Shown: in pieces, positions 15,218-18,662 of the stretch | Numbering within the stretch: the first letter of the stretch is position 1 | Layout: each line of letters starts with the position of its first letter | DNA from: an uncultured Cellvibrio sp. | GTDB taxonomy: Bacteria > Pseudomonadota > Gammaproteobacteria > Pseudomonadales > Cellvibrionaceae | DNA length: 18,662 nt | Assembly (NCBI GenBank): GCA_946886255.1 | Contig: CAMPIG010000041.1 | Coordinates: 1-18,662, forward strand | Reading direction: 5' to 3' | The notes under the pieces: generated by a model | The model's database searches: none | Told to the model about the DNA's origin: nothing | The model's input: only the letters and a program-made list of their open reading frames with translations | Translations under genes and position numbers: made by a program

Positions 15218-16777
15218 TCAACGCGAGGTATCGCGTTTGAAGCCAATACGGAATCCGCCCCAATGTTTGCCATTAACCATAATCGGCACAGACAAATCGT
15301 GCATGATTTCACCCGTATCCCGCTTATAAGTTTGCAACAACATCGGTTGGGTATTAGAGCCACAACGGCTGCCGGTGCGATCGCTGAAGATACGTTTGGT
15401 GCGGTTACTCATCAAATCTTTTTCATAATTACCGGTCAGCGGCTGGGAGAATTTTTTGTTATGGGTCGGAAAATAGCCCTTCACATCCACGCCACCGGCG
15501 TACATCACACTGGGGTGGCGTGTGAGAATCGGCTCTTGTATCGCGGGAAAATGTTGATCGGTAAAACCATCATACGGTGTGCGATATTTCTGCGGATTGG
15601 TATTGGGGATCGGCTCGTATTTCTGCGAAAAAAGTTGTGCCTGGGTCAAGCGGCCATCCGCGATGGCCTGTTCAAATAATTTGCCGATACTCGCCGCTGC
15701 CTGTTGGGCTTCGCGCAACACCGGCATAAAAAAGACATTCTCACTCACCTTGGCCAGATCGCTATAGATGCTCTCGGTCTCGTGGGACACTTCCAGCGCA
15801 CGTTCGGCAATGGTACTGCTTTTCTGCTCGATGGCACCCAGCGCGCCGTTGATGCTGTTAATGGATTGGCTGATGGCCTGGCTGGTCTGTTCGAGCCCGG
15901 AACCGGCCTTTTCAATGGAGCCAATTGCCGCGGACGACTTGCCGATTTCCACGCTGACCTGATCAAAACCATCGGCAACTTGCTGCAATTCCTGCTTCAC
16001 ATGATCGCTGGAATTTTGCAAGCTGGTCATCAAACTGCCAGCTCTTTGGCTCTGTTCGCGAATTTCTCCCAACATCGCCGCGATATCCCGCGTAGCACCG
16101 GACGTTTTACCGGCCAGTGCCCGCACCTCATCGGCCACCACCGCAAAACCTCGCCCCTGATCGCCGGCACGCGCTGCTTCAATAGCGGCATTCAGAGCGA
16201 GCAGGTTGGTTTGCTCGGCGACGCTGTTGATGACGTCGGTGATCCGCTGGATATTGTCCGCGCTGCTTTGCAGTTTCTGTAGTTGGGCCGCCACATCGCT
16301 CACAGCCGTGCCCAGTTCGTTGATATTGCTGACCCCGCTCTTCAGGCGTACGTCCGCGCCCTGACACGCATCAGCCGTTTGTTCGATCGTCTTGGCGATG
16401 GTGTGCAGGCTACCGCTCATCTGCGCACTGGTGTCCGCCAGATTGCGGCTTGCGCCGACAATGTCGGTACAGTCAGCCGCGCTGCGCTTGATGTCCTTGA
16501 CTAACCCATCAATATAAAACGATACCTCCGCCGCGCCGGTCGCCATCTTTGAGGTGGCTCCCGACACATTATCCGCCATGCGCGTAAATGCCCTTAGCTC
16601 AGCAGAAGGCTCATCGGGATCAACCTTTTTCGAACCGGGCCAGTACAAACCAGCCGCCACCACCAATGTGACCAAACCCAGGCCAAGCCAGGGTGACAGC
16701 GGAACCAGCACGACCACCAGTTGGGTGATGATAATGAGTGTAAGTGTCAGGTGTTTCTTATGGTTATCGTTCAACAT
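15218..16777 (-). CDS. Methyl-accepting chemotaxis protein with C-terminal sensor-like domain
   Basis: The 519-residue receptor has two adjacent transmembrane helices near the N-terminus (about 11-28 and 30-47) with almost no periplasmic loop. The MCP coiled-coil domain follows (about 65-345), with the CheA/CheW-contacting tip at about 187-224 ([32 protein letters not shown]). A further 150 residues come after it, with [35 protein letters not shown] and a final [13 protein letters not shown], resembling a Cache/PAS-type sensor placed at the C-terminus. It therefore probably senses a cytoplasmic signal while tethered to the membrane. No CheR-docking pentapeptide is seen. The ATG has GGAG eight bases upstream. 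No che genes are adjacent. Confidence 0.92.
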   Translation of the reverse strand: MLNDNHKKHLTLTLIIITQLVVVLVPLSPWLGLGLVTLVVAAGLYWPGSKKVDPDEPSAELRAFTRMADNVSGATSKMATGAAEVSFYIDGLVKDIKRSAADCTDIVGASRNLADTSAQMSGSLHTIAKTIEQTADACQGADVRLKSGVSNINELGTAVSDVAAQLQKLQSSADNIQRITDVINSVAEQTNLLALNAAIEAARAGDQGRGFAVVADEVRALAGKTSGATRDIAAMLGEIREQSQRAGSLMTSLQNSSDHVKQELQQVADGFDQVSVEIGKSSAAIGSIEKAGSGLEQTSQAISQSINSINGALGAIEQKSSTIAERALEVSHETESIYSDLAKVSENVFFMPVLREAQQAAASIGKLFEQAIADGRLTQAQLFSQKYEPIPNTNPQKYRTPYDGFTDQHFPAIQEPILTRHPSVMYAGGVDVKGYFPTHNKKFSQPLTGNYEKDLMSNRTKRIFSDRTGSRCGSNTQPMLLQTYKRDTGEIMHDLSVPIMVNGKHWGGFRIGFKRDTSR

Positions 16778-16830
16778 CGGTAAATCTCCGTTCGCCTAAT
16801 CACTTGAGTCTAGCAGCTCAATTTTTACCC

Positions 16831-16839
16831 GTTATACCA
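16831..16839 (-). promoter_or_regulatory. Possible extended -10 promoter of the chemotaxis gene
   Basis: The minus strand reads TGGTATAAC, an extended -10 (TG-N-TATAAC), about 55 bases before the ATG. No good -35 is visible at 17 bases, which is tolerable for extended -10 promoters. I saw no clear flagellar sigma-28 pattern. Confidence 0.35.
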
Positions 16840-16960
16840 GTTGATGAAAACCGCAGATGTGTTTGACCGGCTAACGCAGCAGTGAGTACCAAGGCTTATC
16901 CAGACGCCGAATCATTACCCTAAACAATGGACTGGATAGCCAGAACTTTGCTGCTGCGGC

Positions 16961-16989
16961 TGTTCATTTGCTTCGTAAAGTTGAATAAT
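16961..16989 (+). promoter_or_regulatory. Possible sigma-70 promoter of gnd
   Basis: TGTTCA (16961-16966) and AATAAT (16984-16989) are spaced by 17 bases, about 70 bases before the gnd start, in the 283-bp divergent gap with the chemotaxis gene. The -35 matches only 3 of 6 positions. I see nothing else distinct in that gap. Confidence 0.3.
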
Positions 16990-17060
16990 ACGCGCCCTAC
17001 AAGAGCGCCCAGCGCCAACCCTCATGAGAACATCAACCACTGATAACAGGCATCCTCTCT

Positions 17061-18515
17061 ATGAAACCACTTTCTGACATAGGCCTCGTTGGTCTCGCCG
17101 TCATGGGCGAAAACCTGATCCTGAACATGGCGAGCAAGGGCTATACCGTCACCGCTTACAACCGCTCCGTTGAAAAAGTCGATGCCTTCATCGAAGGCCG
17201 CGCTCAAGGCAAAACCATTCGCGGCGCCCGCTCCATTGAAGAGCTGGTGCAATCCCTGGCCAAGCCGCGCAAGATCATGCTGATGGTCAAGGCCGGTAAG
17301 GCCGTAGACGACTTTATTGAACAACTGATTCCGCACCTTGAGCCGGGCGACATCATCATCGACGGCGGCAACACCCACTACCCCGATACCGACCGCCGTA
17401 CCGCGTACCTCGAGAGCAAAGGCCTGTTGTTTATCGGCACCGGCGTATCCGGCGGTGAAGAAGGTGCATTGACCGGCCCTTCCATCATGCCCGGCGGTTC
17501 ACCGGCGGCATGGCCGCATGTTAAGCCGATCTTCCAGGACATCGCCGCCAAGGTTGATGACGGCAGTCCTTGCTGCGACTGGGTAGGCGAGAACGGTGCC
17601 GGCCATTTTGTGAAGATGGTGCATAACGGTATTGAATACGGCGATATGCAGCTGATCTGCGAAGCCTACCAAATCATGAAAGACCTGCTCGGCATGTCTG
17701 CCGACGAGATGCATGAAGTCTTCAAGGAATGGAACCAGGGCGAACTGGATTCCTACCTGATTGAAATTACCCGTGACATCCTCGCGTTTAAAGACGAAGA
17801 CGGCGCACCGCTGGTGGACAAGATCCTCGACACTGCCGGCCAGAAAGGCACCGGCAAATGGACCGGCGTGATCGCGCTGGACCTGGGTATTCCCTTGACG
17901 CTGATCTCCGAAGCGGTATTTGCGCGCTGCCTGTCATCACAGAAAGATCAACGCGTAGAAGCCTCCAAAGTTATCAGCGGCCCCGCCATCAAGTTTGAAG
18001 GCGACAAAAAGGCGATGATCGACGACCTGCGCAACGCGCTCTTCGCCTCCAAGATTATTTCTTACGCGCAAGGTTATCTGTTAATGCGTGAAGCCGCGAA
18101 AGAATACGGCTGGAAACTCAACTACGGCGGCATCGCGTTGATGTGGCGCGGTGGTTGTATTATCCGTTCGTCGTTCCTGGGCAACATCAAGGAAGCTTTC
18201 GACAAGAACCCGGAACTGAGCAACCTGTTGCTGGACGACTACTTCCGCACCACCGTGGAAGCAGCCCAGGCCGGTTGGCGCCGTGTTGCAGCGGCAGCCA
18301 TTGTTAACGGCATCCCCGCACCGACCATCAGTTCGGCACTGACCTACTTCGACGGTTTCCGCACTGCGCGCCTGCCAGCGAACCTGCTGCAAGCGCAACG
18401 CGACTTCTTCGGTGCGCATACTTATGAGCGCATCGACAAGCCACGCGGTGAGTTCTTCCACACCAACTGGACTGGTCGCGGCGGCAACACCGCTTCGTCT
18501 ACGTACAATGTGTAA
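17061..18515 (+). CDS. gnd: 6-phosphogluconate dehydrogenase, decarboxylating
   Basis: The 484-residue enzyme oxidises and decarboxylates 6-phosphogluconate to ribulose 5-phosphate in the oxidative pentose phosphate pathway, making NADPH. The Rossmann motif GLAVMG (11-16) and Asn34-Arg35-Ser36 fit NADP binding. Substrate and catalytic blocks are GVSGGEEGALTGPSIMPGG (128-146), Lys185 with His188 and Asn189 in GHFVKMVHNG, Glu192, and the C-terminal QRDFFGAHTYERID (446-459). Length matches the long dimeric form (about 470-485 residues), not the short NAD type. The start matches the family N-terminus, though the ribosome site is weak. No zwf, pgl or edd gene lies in the window; a terminator follows, so it may be monocistronic. 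Confidence 0.97.
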   Translation: MKPLSDIGLVGLAVMGENLILNMASKGYTVTAYNRSVEKVDAFIEGRAQGKTIRGARSIEELVQSLAKPRKIMLMVKAGKAVDDFIEQLIPHLEPGDIIIDGGNTHYPDTDRRTAYLESKGLLFIGTGVSGGEEGALTGPSIMPGGSPAAWPHVKPIFQDIAAKVDDGSPCCDWVGENGAGHFVKMVHNGIEYGDMQLICEAYQIMKDLLGMSADEMHEVFKEWNQGELDSYLIEITRDILAFKDEDGAPLVDKILDTAGQKGTGKWTGVIALDLGIPLTLISEAVFARCLSSQKDQRVEASKVISGPAIKFEGDKKAMIDDLRNALFASKIISYAQGYLLMREAAKEYGWKLNYGGIALMWRGGCIIRSSFLGNIKEAFDKNPELSNLLLDDYFRTTVEAAQAGWRRVAAAAIVNGIPAPTISSALTYFDGFRTARLPANLLQAQRDFFGAHTYERIDKPRGEFFHTNWTGRGGNTASSTYNV

Positions 18516-18568
18516 TTAGAAAAAGAGGTTTAAACGAAAGTTGTGCCGTCTTAATAGTTAATGTTTTC

Positions 18569-18590
18569 AGCCAGCTTCCCTCAGCTGGCT
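18569..18590 (+). terminator. Rho-independent terminator of gnd
   Basis: An 8-bp stem (AGCCAGCT with AGCTGGCT) around a 6-base loop is followed by the T-rich TTCATATTTTCTT. It lies 53 bp after the gnd stop. No gene was recognised between it and the window end. Confidence 0.85.
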
Positions 18591-18662
18591 TTCATATTTT
18601 CTTCCAGAGCCTCATCCTGACAAATGCGATCTTGCTATGCGATTCGCGGATGAATTTATGTG

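Noticed and set aside
15704..16282. 192-residue open frame antisense to the chemotaxis gene
   Set aside because: It mirrors the repetitive coiled-coil coding sequence and has no start signals.

Overview
The window looks like chromosomal DNA of a Gammaproteobacterium. Cellvibrionales or a relative (Cellvibrio-like) is my best guess, from protein character and gene order; that placement is inference. GC content is moderate. Good Shine-Dalgarno sequences precede many genes. No phage, plasmid, transposase, CRISPR, tRNA or rRNA was seen.

Region 1 (1-5560) is an informational and cofactor-housekeeping locus. On the minus strand lie tsaE (cut by the left edge) and nnr, the bifunctional NAD(P)H-hydrate repair enzyme. 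On the plus strand lies queG, epoxyqueuosine reductase. In E. coli and pseudomonads these three genes are close neighbours. Here two extra plus-strand genes sit between nnr and queG: a DUF1631-like protein whose C-terminal module is duplicated, and a small PilZ-domain protein with both c-di-GMP-binding motifs. They may form a two-gene signalling unit.

Region 2 (5525-9228) holds two outer-membrane genes on the minus strand. One is a Fur-box-preceded TonB-dependent siderophore receptor that very probably starts at a GTG. The other is a DcaP-like porin. Each has a hairpin terminator.

Region 3 (9229-15031) is a plus-strand cluster divergent from the porin. It encodes a DUF4212 small symporter subunit, a VC2705-type sodium:solute symporter, a two-helix membrane protein of unknown function, a cNMP-like/CBS/DUF294 nucleotidyltransferase protein, and a DEDDh 3'-5' exonuclease. 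The symporter is probably for a short organic acid such as acetate. The porin and symporter could supply outer- and inner-membrane steps of one uptake route, with the CBS/nucleotidyltransferase protein as a regulator. The 525-bp divergent region carries a 17-bp motif present twice in opposite orientations, a candidate operator for a shared regulator.

Region 4 (15028-16777) begins with a cluster of three REP-like palindromes with a GTAG foot, lying between the converging ends of the exonuclease gene and a chemotaxis receptor gene. The receptor has its sensor-like domain after the signalling hairpin. A fourth, degenerate repeat copy follows the PilZ gene.

Region 5 (16778-18662) holds gnd, 6-phosphogluconate dehydrogenase, followed by a terminator. 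The strongest candidates for something under-described are the symporter/DUF294/exonuclease cluster with its divergent motif pair, the DUF1631-PilZ pair, and the repeats that supply stop codons to their host genes.
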